Program-made: the position numbers and the translations under genes
NCBI RefSeq assembly: GCF_016616425.1
Contig: NZ_CP067101.1
Coordinates: 2,232,001 to 2,296,000 of the forward strand
Direction: 5' to 3'
From: Bradyrhizobium diazoefficiens
GTDB taxonomy: Bacteria > Pseudomonadota > Alphaproteobacteria > Rhizobiales > Xanthobacteraceae
DNA: 64,000 bases
The notes under the pieces: model-generated
Database searches by the model: none
Told to the model about the DNA's origin: nothing
What the model saw: the letters and a program-made list of their open reading frames with translations, nothing else
Part shown: in pieces, positions 39,901-48,542 of the stretch
Layout: the number at the start of each line of letters is the position of its first letter
Numbering within the stretch: the stretch's first letter is position 1

Positions 39901-42465
39901 TCGGCGGCCAACGACAGCGGCTCGATCGTGTCGGGCCTCATCAACACAAATCATCTGATCCTTACGGGCCACGTGCAGGCAGGTGTAACCGTCAAAGTGT
40001 TCGACGGGCCCAATCAGATCGGCACGGCGGTCTCCGACGGTAGCGGTACCTGGAGTTTCGCGACCGCAACGCTGGTCGAAGGGGTCCATGCTTTCACGGC
40101 CGCTGCAATGGACGGCGTCGGCAATCTCAGTGCCCTTTCGACCGGGGTCAATGTCACCATCGACACGGTCGCCCCGACTGCGCCCAAGGTCGTGTCGTTC
40201 TCGCCCGACAGCAATGTTGCTGGCGATGGCTTGACCAACATCAATCAGGTGAACTTGGCTGGAACCGCTGACGCGGGCAGCATGGTGCAGGTCTTCGACA
40301 GCGGCACGATGATCGGAACGGCGGTCGTCGATGCCAATGGAGCTTGGTCCTTCGCGACAGGAAATCTGGCGGACGGCAGCCACATCTTTTCCGGCAGGGC
40401 CGCGGACGCCGCCGGCAATATCAGTGCTTCCTCAGGCGCGCTGAACGTCACGGTCGACACGCATGCACCGGTTGCACCCGTCGTGACCTCGGGTGCACCT
40501 GCAGCTCCGAACGCCATATTGGTTTCCGGCACGGCGGAGGCCGGAAGCACTGTTCGGCTATACGAAGGCTCGAACTTGCTTGGCACCGGCGTTGCGGGGG
40601 TAAGTGGGACCTGGAGCATCACCACCGGATCGCTCACGGCAGGCCAGCACAGCTTCACCGCGACCGCGACCGATGTCGCCGGCAATTTGAGCCAGCTATC
40701 GAACGCCTTCAGCTCCGCCGTGGGTAAGGTGATCGAAGCGGTCGGCACGACTACGCTCAGCCAGGTGGGAAGCAACTTCTACCTTTCCACGGCTGGGTCG
40801 TCGGTTCTGTTGAAAAATGGTGGGACGGCGGTTGTCGCTGGGCAGCTTGGCCCATGGGTGCCAGTGGGGACGGAAACATCGTCGAGCGGCTATCTTGTCG
40901 CCTGGAAGATCCCTTCGACCGGACAGTTCACGATCTGGAACACCGACAGCAACGGCAATTTCGTATCCAACTATCTGAACAAGGTGTCCGGAACAGACCC
41001 GGCGCTCGAGTCGAGCGAGACCCTCTTTCACCAGGATCTCAATGGCGATGGTGTGATCGGCGTTCCGCCAACGGTGGCGACGTCGCCCACGACAATTGTC
41101 GGGACGACGATCGAGGCATTCGGCTCGACCAGCCTGATTGCGGTCGACAAGAATTTCTTGTTGATCTCGACGGCCGCTGGCACTGGGCCGATCTTGAAGT
41201 ACGGCGGCGCCGCGGTCGTTCCGGGGCAGTTCGGGGTCTGGACGCCGGTGGCGGCGGAGCAGACCTCCACTGGTTACGACGTGGCTTGGAAGATTCCGGC
41301 CACCGGCGAACTCTGTGTGTGGGCTACGGACAGCAACGGCAATTTCGTATCCAACTATCTGAACAAGGTGTCTGGAACCGATCCGGCGCTCGAATCGAGC
41401 GAGACCCTCTTTCACCAGGATCTCAATGGCGATGGTGTGATCGGTGTTCCGCCAACGGCGGCGACGTCGCCCACGACAATTGTCGGCACGACGATCGAGG
41501 CATCCGGCTCGACCAGCCTGATTGCGGTCGACAAGAATTTCTTGTTGGCCTCAATGGCGGCGGGCACTGGGCCGACGTTGAAGTACGGCGGTGCCGCGGT
41601 CGTGCCGGGACAGTTCGGGGTCTGGACGCCGGTGGGCGTGGAGCAAACGACCAGCGGCTATGACGTGGTCTGGAAGATTCCGGCCACCGGCGAACTCTGT
41701 GTGTGGACCACGGACAGCAATGGCAATTGGGTATCGAACCTCCTGAACAAGGTGTCCCCGACTGACCCAGCTGTTAAAGCGATCGAGACGACATTTTACC
41801 AGGATCTCAATGGCGACGGTGTAATCAACACGTCATCGACCGTCCTCGATATCTCCGGGAACGTTGTATTGAAACTCGGTAGTATGACGCAGGCCACGAC
41901 GATCAACGCCGGCGCCACACTCGAATTATCCGGCGCCGCTTCTGGATCGATCACCTTCAAGGCGTCGACGGGCAATCTGGTGCTGGACCATGCGGCGCAA
42001 TTTACGGGGACGCTGATCGGTCTGACGGGTGACGGTACCGCGGCGAACTCCAACCATCTCGATCTGAAGGACGTCGCGTACGGAACGGGGACATCGGCGT
42101 CGTTTTCCGGCAACACAGCCGGCGGCGTGTTGACGGTAGTCGATGCCCAAAATCACGCGGCACACATTTCGTTGGTTGGCGACTACACCAAATCGACCTT
42201 CAATCTCTCGAGCGACGGAACAGGCGGAACGCTGGTCATCGATCCTCCGAAAGCCAATTTTGATTTTGCCCCGGTCCCGGCGTCGCAGCCTCTCGCGACT
42301 GCGCCGGTCGTCGACGAGACGTTGCATGAATCGATCGGGATAGCTCCCGTCGCGGGGACCGGCCGCCCGGATGCCGGCCCCGGCCTTTATCAGTTCGATC
42401 TCGTTCATGCGGCGGGCCCGCTCGATGCCCACCTGGCGGAGTTGCATGACTTCATCCTTCGCTGA
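36904..42465 (+). CDS. Giant RTX protein with GH16 catalytic domain, Ig-like and W-rich repeats
   Basis: An 1853-residue protein with no N-terminal signal peptide, as expected for type I secretion. Calcium-binding RTX nonapeptide blocks (GG.GND.L type) occur at about residues 3-60, 135-160, 210-265, 580-630, 675-720, 800-835 and 885-925. A GH16 domain spans about 320-567, with WPAFWLLP and EIDVLEAFG; E459, D461 and E464 fit the catalytic ExDxxE. Three bacterial Ig-like domains follow (about 1000-1275), then three tryptophan-rich C-terminal-type repeats of 126-128 residues (about 1276-1640) and a beta-rich tail. The architecture parallels rhizobial ExsH, an RTX GH16 EPS-cleaving enzyme. GGGAG lies 13 bases before ATG 36904. 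Confidence 0.9.
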   Translation: MTIINGSAGADVLFGGTGNDVLTGGASSDTFVISKGYGSDIITDFQAGSGGDALRVQNYGFATFANFLAAATQVGADTVVTLSSTETLTLQNVTLSALVADNVVLDNPLPTGGTAWNWAGTVPTGGTLTTGATNDGMEAGGTGVTLVGGAGDDTYYVYDHNTKVVEQAGEGVDTICVWNINGYSLVNAPNVENLILTDSVPSPATGNDLNNIIVGNAGDNMIDGGRGNDVLTGGAGHDTFVVTAGNGNDIVTDFQAGVGGDILQLNNTGFKTFADITAAMKQVGTDLVLTIGSGETITLENTSLQNLAAANVNIISPLTGLVQTFNDDFNTLSAGQDPSLTWRTSYAWSGAAGYGLAGEQEVYVDPSFSGLPATQSSTALGLNPFSIQDGHLVITAQPLPTSATPYTGSAIFSSGMISTQNSFTQTYGYFEMTATLPSTSGAWPAFWLLPTKANNLNTEIDVLEAFGQDADQAHWAIHSPYAPAADGGWANTADLTAGEHTFGLEWTPYQLSFFVDGKEVAQQATPSDMNTAMYMIANLAMGGSWPGNAAPGSTATMTIDSIKAYELPEYTLANYTLLTSGASTNTIAGSAAADTLTGTSGNDRIGGAGGADTMTGGAGDDTYVVTDSAAKVVEAYGGGVDTVLSSVTYTLPSYVENLTLVGSAAINATGNIQSNNIIGNSAANVITGGLGNDILTGGGGADSFVINSGDGSDIITDFSPGSGAGHDVVQLNGFAFTSFADVQAAMTQVGSDVYLKLTSQDTLVFRNTTVSTFSSDDFQLPATLPVGGTITSWISGKASSRMVYGTAANDKLTAVNSDDTLVGGNGDDTYVIGSANQKIVENSGAGVDSVEAWTSYTLPANVENLTLMMGGLAGVGNQLANRMVGSSGDDILDGAGGNDWLSGGAGNDTFIYNAGSGSDTIADFHVLTSATAEHDKLILKGYDSSAYLTHVNDVWTVHYAGGTDNLRIAGVTSLASADYSFASATNSPIAMAPIAVPTISAANDSGSIVSGLINTNHLILTGHVQAGVTVKVFDGPNQIGTAVSDGSGTWSFATATLVEGVHAFTAAAMDGVGNLSALSTGVNVTIDTVAPTAPKVVSFSPDSNVAGDGLTNINQVNLAGTADAGSMVQVFDSGTMIGTAVVDANGAWSFATGNLADGSHIFSGRAADAAGNISASSGALNVTVDTHAPVAPVVTSGAPAAPNAILVSGTAEAGSTVRLYEGSNLLGTGVAGVSGTWSITTGSLTAGQHSFTATATDVAGNLSQLSNAFSSAVGKVIEAVGTTTLSQVGSNFYLSTAGSSVLLKNGGTAVVAGQLGPWVPVGTETSSSGYLVAWKIPSTGQFTIWNTDSNGNFVSNYLNKVSGTDPALESSETLFHQDLNGDGVIGVPPTVATSPTTIVGTTIEAFGSTSLIAVDKNFLLISTAAGTGPILKYGGAAVVPGQFGVWTPVAAEQTSTGYDVAWKIPATGELCVWATDSNGNFVSNYLNKVSGTDPALESSETLFHQDLNGDGVIGVPPTAATSPTTIVGTTIEASGSTSLIAVDKNFLLASMAAGTGPTLKYGGAAVVPGQFGVWTPVGVEQTTSGYDVVWKIPATGELCVWTTDSNGNWVSNLLNKVSPTDPAVKAIETTFYQDLNGDGVINTSSTVLDISGNVVLKLGSMTQATTINAGATLELSGAASGSITFKASTGNLVLDHAAQFTGTLIGLTGDGTAANSNHLDLKDVAYGTGTSASFSGNTAGGVLTVVDAQNHAAHISLVGDYTKSTFNLSSDGTGGTLVIDPPKANFDFAPVPASQPLATAPVVDETLHESIGIAPVAGTGRPDAGPGLYQFDLVHAAGPLDAHLAELHDFILR
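40732..41830 (+). repeat. Three tandem in-frame repeats of about 380 bases inside the RTX gene
   Basis: Units begin at 40732, 41110 and 41494 (spacing 378 and 384 bases). The shared motif DSNGN recurs at 40945, 41329 and 41713, exactly 384 bases apart. From about 40945 onward, consecutive units agree in roughly nine bases of ten, with several substitutions silent. Each encodes one tryptophan-rich repeat ending in a DLNGDGVI calcium-site-like motif. Confidence 0.85.
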
Positions 42466-42557
42466 CGTCCTTGCGACCTGCATGACTGCGGACGCCAACA
42501 GTCAATGACGTGATCAGATGGACCGGACGAACCAGGCAAAGCGAATTCGACCGTCGC

Positions 42558-42842
42558 TCAGCGCATATTGGTCCGATTGCTGTTAAGGTTCGGGTTGGCA
42601 GACACCGCCGGGGGGACCCCTTGACCGATGGGATTCCGAAACGGATTATGGCTCGGCCGGGTTGCGACCGGATAGTGCGGGCCGGTCGTAGCATTCGGTG
42701 AGCGATACCGCTGAGCCCCCTGATACTGGCTTTGATATTGGCTTTTATACTGGTGTTGGTACTGGCTTTGCCGGGTACCCTGCGCAAACGTTGGCGCGGC
42801 CAGAGCAAGCGGAGCAATCAACAAGAGCCTGAGCGACAACAT
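42558..42842 (-). CDS. Small secreted Gln/Tyr-rich protein
   Basis: A 94-residue protein starting at ATG 42842 with AGGGAGG at 42849-42855, six bases away. A signal peptide (to about residue 20, TFAQ) is followed by a low-complexity stretch built of SQYQ-type units and then a proline/asparagine-rich tail. The composition suggests a disordered surface or matrix protein. It is convergent with the giant RTX gene. No family recognised. Confidence 0.7.
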   Translation of the reverse strand: MLSLRLLLIAPLALAAPTFAQGTRQSQYQHQYKSQYQSQYQGAQRYRSPNATTGPHYPVATRPSHNPFRNPIGQGVPPAVSANPNLNSNRTNMR

Positions 42843-43072
42843 TGCGGCCTCCCTTTGCGGAACCTGTCGATGGTCAAGATACAAGTCTATTGACATCAAT
42901 TAGTTTGCCGTCCGCGCTCTGGAAAGAGGTCAGGGCTTCCTATTACCCGAGTTGGTCGGGACCCGTAGCCTCGGAATGTGGCCTTTAGTTCGGGTCAAAA
43001 CCAGCTAAAATGACCGCAACATCGATGCGGAAAAATGTCGCGTCGATCGGGAATTCCGGCAAGGAAAGTACC

Positions 43073-43327
43073 ATGTTTGCCAATTGGAAATACGGGTGCA
43101 TGCTAATTGCTCTCGTCAGCGCGGCGCTCGGCTCATCTCCGGATCGCGCGTCGGCGATTACCGCAGAGGTTGCCAGAAAGTGCAGCGCTCTTACCGCCAA
43201 ACAATTTCCGCCGCGCCAGCCCGGAAATCCGGCGGCGGGGAGGATCAAGGGATCGGGAAGCGATCAGCGGGCTTATTACGAAAAGTGTATCGCGAATGGC
43301 GGCAAGATGGACAACGAAGCCAAATGA
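43073..43327 (+). CDS. Small secreted protein with conserved KCIANGG motif
   Basis: An 84-residue protein; ATG 43073 is preceded by AAGGAAA at 43061-43067. The signal peptide ends near RASA. The mature region contains KCSALTAKQFPPRQPGNPAAG and YYEKCIANGG; the two cysteines probably pair. It resembles small secreted proteins common in Bradyrhizobium, by recall rather than by search. The gene lies between divergent and convergent neighbours and has no obvious operon partner. Confidence 0.65.
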   Translation: MFANWKYGCMLIALVSAALGSSPDRASAITAEVARKCSALTAKQFPPRQPGNPAAGRIKGSGSDQRAYYEKCIANGGKMDNEAK

Positions 43328-43388
43328 CCAGATCAGTGTGACCTGATTAAAATGAGTCGGCTCAAGCAGACAGTCCGGGGAAGCTTGC

Positions 43389-44906
43389 CTAGATCTGGGC
43401 TGCCGCCTTTCGATAGCCGTAGTGCAAAAGACGCTTCGCGAGCGCCCTCTTCTGCGCGAAGAAGGCAACGGCAGCGAGATATGATGCGTAGGATAGCGCC
43501 AGCAGCGTAGCCAACTGGGTCGGGGAGTTTCCATCCAGCAACGAGGCGGCCGAAATCCATGTGACAGCCGCCGCAACCAGACAACCGATCCAATGCGGAC
43601 CTGTTGTTTCGATCAGGCTCCTGATCGTCACCGGGCCGTTGCGACCAATCGATATCGCGTAAAGCGGCAGCACGATGGCGCAATTGACCAGCGCGTACGA
43701 TATGGCAATCCCCAACCCGCCCCAGGGAAGGCCGACCACGAATGAGGTCACATTGATCAGGGCGGTCCAAACGCCAAGCCTGAAATACTCCTGGCCGCGT
43801 CCTTGACTGAGAAACAGCCAGGCCGCTGTTGCGGTCGCGACCTGGATCAAGCCCGCAAGGCCAAGCCACGAAAAGATCGGGGCTGCGCCCACCCAATGCT
43901 CGCCCAGGACAATCCTGAAGAGTGGCTCCGCAAGAAAAATGGCAAAGACAATGCCTGGCTGACACGCAAGCATGACCATGGAAAGAACGTCATCGTAGGC
44001 GCTCAGGTATTTTTCCTTGTCGAAACGAAGCCGGGAAAGCAGCGGGACGATCACTTGGCCGATCGGGGTGTGCAGTTGAATGATTGGGAACAGCAACAGC
44101 TTATAGGCCCGATCGTACAGGCCGAGTTCTTCGCCGCCCCGGAATTTGCCGATGAGAATGTTGTCTGCGTTTCTCGAGAAATAGTTGACCAGATTGAAGC
44201 CGGACACCTGCAGGCCAAATTTTGCCATGTGCCGCGTCTCGCTATCCAAGTGTGGATATCCGGGGCGATAACCCGAACAGACCCAGATGCCGGTTGTCGA
44301 AACGAGAGTGAGAACGAGCGTGGACAGGTAAAGTGCCCAATAGTTTCGCAAGATGACGACTGCGGCCACCCCTGCGACAACGGAAGCGGTTGTCGCTGCA
44401 ACATCGAGGACTGCCAGGGTCTTGAACCGGGATTCTTTGGCCAGCAGGGCGGCGGGAACGGTTGGAAGGCCTGCAATGAGGCTTAGTCCGGCAATTGCGA
44501 CACTGAGGTGTTGAAGCCTGGGATCGCCGTAGAACAGTGAAATCGGATACGCGCTCAACGCCAGGGCAAGCGCAGATGCTGCGGAAGCGAGTACCGAAAG
44601 CCAGAACAGCGCGTCGATCTGGCCCTTCGTGATCTCCGTACGCTGAATGATGGCCTGTCCAACGCCCAGGTCCTTGATAAGGCCGAGGAACGTTGCCGCG
44701 GTTGCAGACATGGCAAGTATGCCGAAGTCGGATGGCGCGAGATTTCGCGTCGCGAACACCGTCAGCACGAAGCCGGCGAACACTTTCCAGGCCTGAGACC
44801 CGCCCGTGATGAGGATGTGGGTTGCGGCCCGTGACTTGCTGTCTCTGTCCACGAGCTTACCCGACAATTTCAAACAGTTCTTGCCCAGCCTTGCGGCTAC
44901 CTGCAA
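43389..44906 (-). CDS. Second polysaccharide flippase (Wzx, MOP/PST family)
   Basis: A 505-residue membrane protein with about twelve to fourteen helices. The N-terminal segment contains FATRNLAPSDFGILAMSA, the PST flippase signature, and GVGQAIIQR follows as usual. It would move lipid-linked repeat units across the inner membrane. The frame opens at TTG 44906; GTG 44852, with GGGTAAG upstream, is an equally plausible start. It is separate from the main operons and stands beside a small secreted protein. It is one of two flippases in the window. Confidence 0.87.
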   Translation of the reverse strand: MQVAARLGKNCLKLSGKLVDRDSKSRAATHILITGGSQAWKVFAGFVLTVFATRNLAPSDFGILAMSATAATFLGLIKDLGVGQAIIQRTEITKGQIDALFWLSVLASAASALALALSAYPISLFYGDPRLQHLSVAIAGLSLIAGLPTVPAALLAKESRFKTLAVLDVAATTASVVAGVAAVVILRNYWALYLSTLVLTLVSTTGIWVCSGYRPGYPHLDSETRHMAKFGLQVSGFNLVNYFSRNADNILIGKFRGGEELGLYDRAYKLLLFPIIQLHTPIGQVIVPLLSRLRFDKEKYLSAYDDVLSMVMLACQPGIVFAIFLAEPLFRIVLGEHWVGAAPIFSWLGLAGLIQVATATAAWLFLSQGRGQEYFRLGVWTALINVTSFVVGLPWGGLGIAISYALVNCAIVLPLYAISIGRNGPVTIRSLIETTGPHWIGCLVAAAVTWISAASLLDGNSPTQLATLLALSYASYLAAVAFFAQKRALAKRLLHYGYRKAAAQI

Positions 44907-45274
44907 ACGCTGGCGGCAAATCTATCGCTCTCACTACGGCGGTCCCGGCGGTCGCTGGCTTTTAGCTTGGCTTCGACACGAATGGAAGACGCGACTGAGC
45001 GGTGGGGGATCGGCAGATTCTGCGGGAGTTTTGCAACGTGTGAATGGGCGCGGAGACCGACATCGAAGGCTTGCGCAAAAAGCACCAGCGGCTTTCGCGG
45101 TCACAATAATACCCACAGTTCGTCACATTTGAGTTCGCAGGCCCGCACGCCAGACTTCGCGAGCACCGACACCAGGGAGGGCCACAATTGCGCTTGCGAT
45201 GCTTGCATGACGCAAGTGGTTCGATAAGCTTTAGGCCGATTTGCGATCGCAATTCCGGAGTTCCGAGGCAGGGG
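44907..45274. other. Divergent promoter region, no gene recognised
   Basis: About 370 bases lie between the second flippase (minus) and the HTTM-like gene (plus). Short frames exist but lack coding character. It should hold both promoters; no specific element was recognised. Confidence 0.45.
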
Positions 45275-46918
45275 ATGGCGCTATATACCGTCGCATCACA
45301 GCAACGAACCCGGTCTGGCATCTCGTCGCTCGCGGGACCTCTCATCCTCCTTGGAATAGCCGTCATTCTCTCTGCGGTCTCGCGGCGGACCGTCACGCAT
45401 CTCGCGCGGTGGTCTGATATTTATGCTCTTGTGCTTGTTTGCGCGGCATTCGCTGGCGCGATCGCCTTCAGCTCCGTTCGCTACCGGGATTTCTCGCCGC
45501 CATTGCGGATTACCTCCTTCGCAATCGGAATGACGATCTTCGTGCAGTTGTTGTTCGATTCGTGGGGCCCCTTCGCAGGACCTCCCAATATCCTGTTCGG
45601 CTCCGGCGACAAGATTCTGTTCTTCCGCTACGGCGCAGTGCTTGCGGTCGTGGCTGGCATCGCTGCGATCTGGCGTCCTTCATTTCTGGTGCCGCTATTC
45701 TATTTCTATCATGCCTGGCGCGAAATGGTCAGCGTCGTGTCCGGCATCTTCGTCACCGAGACCGATTATCTCGGCATGCTCGATATCGGCAATTTCTGCG
45801 TCCTTGGCGTACTGGGTACGATGGTCCTGACCAGCGCCTGGACAATGGATCGCATGCCGCGGCTGCGGACAGTGTTCGCTTCCACAGGCGGCGTGAAAGA
45901 GCTCCGAGATCGCGCCTACGGTCTGATCTGGGCGTGCGCCGTTGGGGCGCATCTCGGCAGTTATTTCTGGTCGGGAATCGCAAAGCTGCAGGCAGGAGGC
46001 GAGAAGCCGTGGACCTGGCTGTTCGCGAATCCCACGCAGACCTCGATCCTGATGGGGCTCGAGCGTGGTGATGCTCCGCTCGGTCTATGGCCGGGCGTTC
46101 TGCAGATGGTCTGGGATGCGATCGTCAGCAATCAGCTTCTTTTCAACGCCTCTGTGCTGGGCGCGCAATTGCTCTCACCGCTGGCTGCGATCTCGACGCG
46201 CGCATTGTCGTTCTTCTGCCTGCTTTTCGATCTCTTCCATGTCGGCGTCTACTTCACGCTCGGGGCGCTGTTCTTCTTCTGGATTGCCCTCAATCTGTTC
46301 ATCGTCGCTGCCGCACGCACTCTGCCGCGCGATGGATTCACCCCGGCGATGAAGCTCGTGATGGTCGTGACCATCGTCTGCGGCCGTTTCTTTTTCTATA
46401 CCAACTTCCTCGGATGGCTGGATGGGCCGAAGCTGGCAAGTCCACGAATTTTCGTCGAAACCCGCGACGGTCGCCAAATTCTCGCGCCGTCCACCTATTT
46501 CGGCATTTACTCGTACATGATCGGGACTGGTACCATGTACATCCCCGAAAACCATTTCCGCGCGCGCGTTGGTGGCAACAGCCACGACCTCGCGAGTTGG
46601 CACGATGCGATCACTTGCGGCCCGGAGACCCTTCCGCGCCAAGACACCGGAGTAGCCATGGAGGCGGTGGAGAAGCTGATCCGCCGGACGGACCATTTTT
46701 TCCGCGTCAACCCATGGGTCAAGGAGAACAACATCTTCTATGCCTATCCGCACCATATGCTCTCCAATCCGTGGATGTACCCCGCATTCAATAAGCTGAC
46801 GATGAACGATATCGTCGCCTATCACTATATCGTTGACTCGGTGTGCCTCAGCCTTAAGGAGGGCAAGCTCATGCGCGACGTTCGGAAGCGAACGGATTAT
46901 CAAATTGATCCGCGATAA
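45275..46918 (+). CDS. HTTM-like multi-pass membrane protein
   Basis: A 547-residue protein with about ten hydrophobic helices in the first 390 residues and a soluble C-terminal domain of about 140 residues. The region around YFWSGIAKLQAG and the later FHVGVYFTLGALFFFW resembles the HTTM (vitamin K-dependent carboxylase-like) superfamily. GAGG at about 45265 precedes ATG 45275. The next gene, a DCC-type thiol oxidoreductase, starts inside its last codons. HTTM and DCC genes often occur together, which supports the assignment. The substrate is unknown. Confidence 0.7.
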   Translation: MALYTVASQQRTRSGISSLAGPLILLGIAVILSAVSRRTVTHLARWSDIYALVLVCAAFAGAIAFSSVRYRDFSPPLRITSFAIGMTIFVQLLFDSWGPFAGPPNILFGSGDKILFFRYGAVLAVVAGIAAIWRPSFLVPLFYFYHAWREMVSVVSGIFVTETDYLGMLDIGNFCVLGVLGTMVLTSAWTMDRMPRLRTVFASTGGVKELRDRAYGLIWACAVGAHLGSYFWSGIAKLQAGGEKPWTWLFANPTQTSILMGLERGDAPLGLWPGVLQMVWDAIVSNQLLFNASVLGAQLLSPLAAISTRALSFFCLLFDLFHVGVYFTLGALFFFWIALNLFIVAAARTLPRDGFTPAMKLVMVVTIVCGRFFFYTNFLGWLDGPKLASPRIFVETRDGRQILAPSTYFGIYSYMIGTGTMYIPENHFRARVGGNSHDLASWHDAITCGPETLPRQDTGVAMEAVEKLIRRTDHFFRVNPWVKENNIFYAYPHHMLSNPWMYPAFNKLTMNDIVAYHYIVDSVCLSLKEGKLMRDVRKRTDYQIDPR

Positions 46919-47318
46919 CGACAACGACGTCTGGGTTATCTACGACGGCGAATGCCCGTTATGCAGTCGCTATGTCCTGTTGTACCAGTTGAGGGAGCAG
47001 GGACAACGCGTCCGCCTGATCGATGCGCGTTCGGAGGATCCGATCGTTGACGATATCCGCGCGCGCAAGCTCGACCTCAACGAGGGGATGGTGGTTCGCT
47101 GGCGCGATCAGTATTACCACGGCGCGGAGGCGATGCATCTGTTGGCGACGCTCGCGGGCGAGACGACGTTGTTCAATCGGGTCAACCGATGGTTGTTTTC
47201 CCGGCCGCGACTCGCACGCGCGATCTATCCGACGCTCGTCCGCGGAAGAAAGCTTCTCCTTCGGCTTCTCGGTCGCAAGCTGATCGGCGACATCTCTGAT
47301 CCCGGAGCATCACCTTGA
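46905..47318 (+). CDS. DCC family thiol-disulfide oxidoreductase (DUF393)
   Basis: A 137-residue thioredoxin-fold protein. VIYDGECPLCSRYV carries the DGxCxxC motif of the DCC family (PF04134), giving a predicted redox-active cysteine pair. The start is set at TTG 46905, overlapping the previous gene by 14 bases; the frame is open a further 24 codons upstream, but those would read through the membrane protein's coding sequence. It is a likely redox partner of the HTTM-like protein. Its stop overlaps the convergent glycosyltransferase by nine bases. Confidence 0.82.
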   Translation: MIRDNDNDVWVIYDGECPLCSRYVLLYQLREQGQRVRLIDARSEDPIVDDIRARKLDLNEGMVVRWRDQYYHGAEAMHLLATLAGETTLFNRVNRWLFSRPRLARAIYPTLVRGRKLLLRLLGRKLIGDISDPGASP

Positions 47319-48542
47319 AGGACAGCTTCCGGTCCTTCCTGCGTGCGTGCTTGCGGCACCGGACGTGGGGTGCAACTCTTGCGTCGCGGCCTTGTACGCT
47401 TGCGAGATCTGCATCAGCCCGTAGCTGACGAGATCATGCGACGATTTGTAGATCCGGCTTCCTGGATAGGTGAGCTCGAATGACGGATCCTGAGCGAGCC
47501 GCTCCGCATAGCGTCGATACTCGACCGATCCGCGGTAGTAATTCCCCTCGCGGACGGCGGTGGTGACCTTGTCTGTGAAGTCGTGGAGAAACTTGAAATG
47601 GAGCAGGGCGCCCGTGACGTCTCCTGGCTTGCCAGGCGGAGCCATGAGGTGGCCGGCGGCGATATAGCGACGGCCGGGCAACCAGCGTGCGAGCGGCACC
47701 TTGGTGAGGAGCGGCGGCTCCCAGCGCGTGATGTCGACTGCAGGCAGCAGCCGCGCCAGCCCATGAGGTTCGAGCAGCCGTACGAGTGCATCGTAAATCG
47801 CGATCTTCGCGGGCATGGGCTCGTCATAGAACAGCCTCGCTCGCGCTCCACCAATCAGGTAGTGCGTTGGAAAGCCGCGCCGGCGGCGCTTCGCATAAGT
47901 ATCTGAATCGAAGTAGGGGCAGAATGTAACGAGGCTCTCGCTGGCGTGGTAGCGCTCCGGACCGCCGAGCCAGCGCGGATACATATCGACCATCTCTGCA
48001 GTCATGCAATCCGCGCCGGTGCTCTCCAGGTGGTTGCATAGCGATCGAAGATCAATGTTTTCACAGCCAGGGTAGACAAAGAGCTCGTCGGCGTCGAGCG
48101 TCAGCGCCCACCGTCCCGGTGCGAATTGGTCGAGCACGGCGCTGGTCCAACGCGCTCCACCGCGCGATTCTGCAAACGGCTCGCGGATCTCGAACACGTG
48201 AACATCCGGCTGGTCGAGCAGGAATTCTCGCGTGCCGTCGTCTGAGCGATCATCGATCGCGAGGAAACGTTGGACCCCGAGCCGGCGATGGTGGCGCAGA
48301 AAATCGGGCAGTCGGAGCATCTCGTTGCGGAGTTTGCCGACCGCCACGATCTCATTGGCGCCGATATCGAGCGGCCGGGTATCAATCCGGTGAATAACGG
48401 GATCTGGACGTTGTTTCGGCTGCGATGCACGCAATCGCGTTGCCATCGAAAGAGCTACAGCCGCTTGGGTCGTTCCGATCGACGCTTGCAATGCATTCTG
48501 TGCGCCGCTGCGACGTGCTGCTGCTCTCGCCAGCAATTCCAT
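47310..48542 (-). CDS. Family 2-like glycosyltransferase (PF13704 type)
   Basis: A 410-residue protein. LRNEMLRLPDFLRHH, FLAIDDRSDDGT and LTLDADELFVYPG match the Glyco_tranf_2_4 group, where donor binding uses the DD.S.DG segment and metal the D.DE segment. It has no obvious membrane helices. ATG 48542 is used; the frame continues to an ATG at 48629 without a better ribosome binding site. It is convergent with the DCC gene. This group often modifies surface polysaccharides; the sugar is unknown. Confidence 0.82.
   Translation of the reverse strand: MELLARAAARRSGAQNALQASIGTTQAAVALSMATRLRASQPKQRPDPVIHRIDTRPLDIGANEIVAVGKLRNEMLRLPDFLRHHRRLGVQRFLAIDDRSDDGTREFLLDQPDVHVFEIREPFAESRGGARWTSAVLDQFAPGRWALTLDADELFVYPGCENIDLRSLCNHLESTGADCMTAEMVDMYPRWLGGPERYHASESLVTFCPYFDSDTYAKRRRRGFPTHYLIGGARARLFYDEPMPAKIAIYDALVRLLEPHGLARLLPAVDITRWEPPLLTKVPLARWLPGRRYIAAGHLMAPPGKPGDVTGALLHFKFLHDFTDKVTTAVREGNYYRGSVEYRRYAERLAQDPSFELTYPGSRIYKSSHDLVSYGLMQISQAYKAATQELHPTSGAASTHAGRTGSCPSR

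Noticed and set aside
40732..41830. Insertion element inside the RTX gene
   Set aside because: The repeated units are in frame, encode repeated domains and carry no transposase or terminal inverted repeats.
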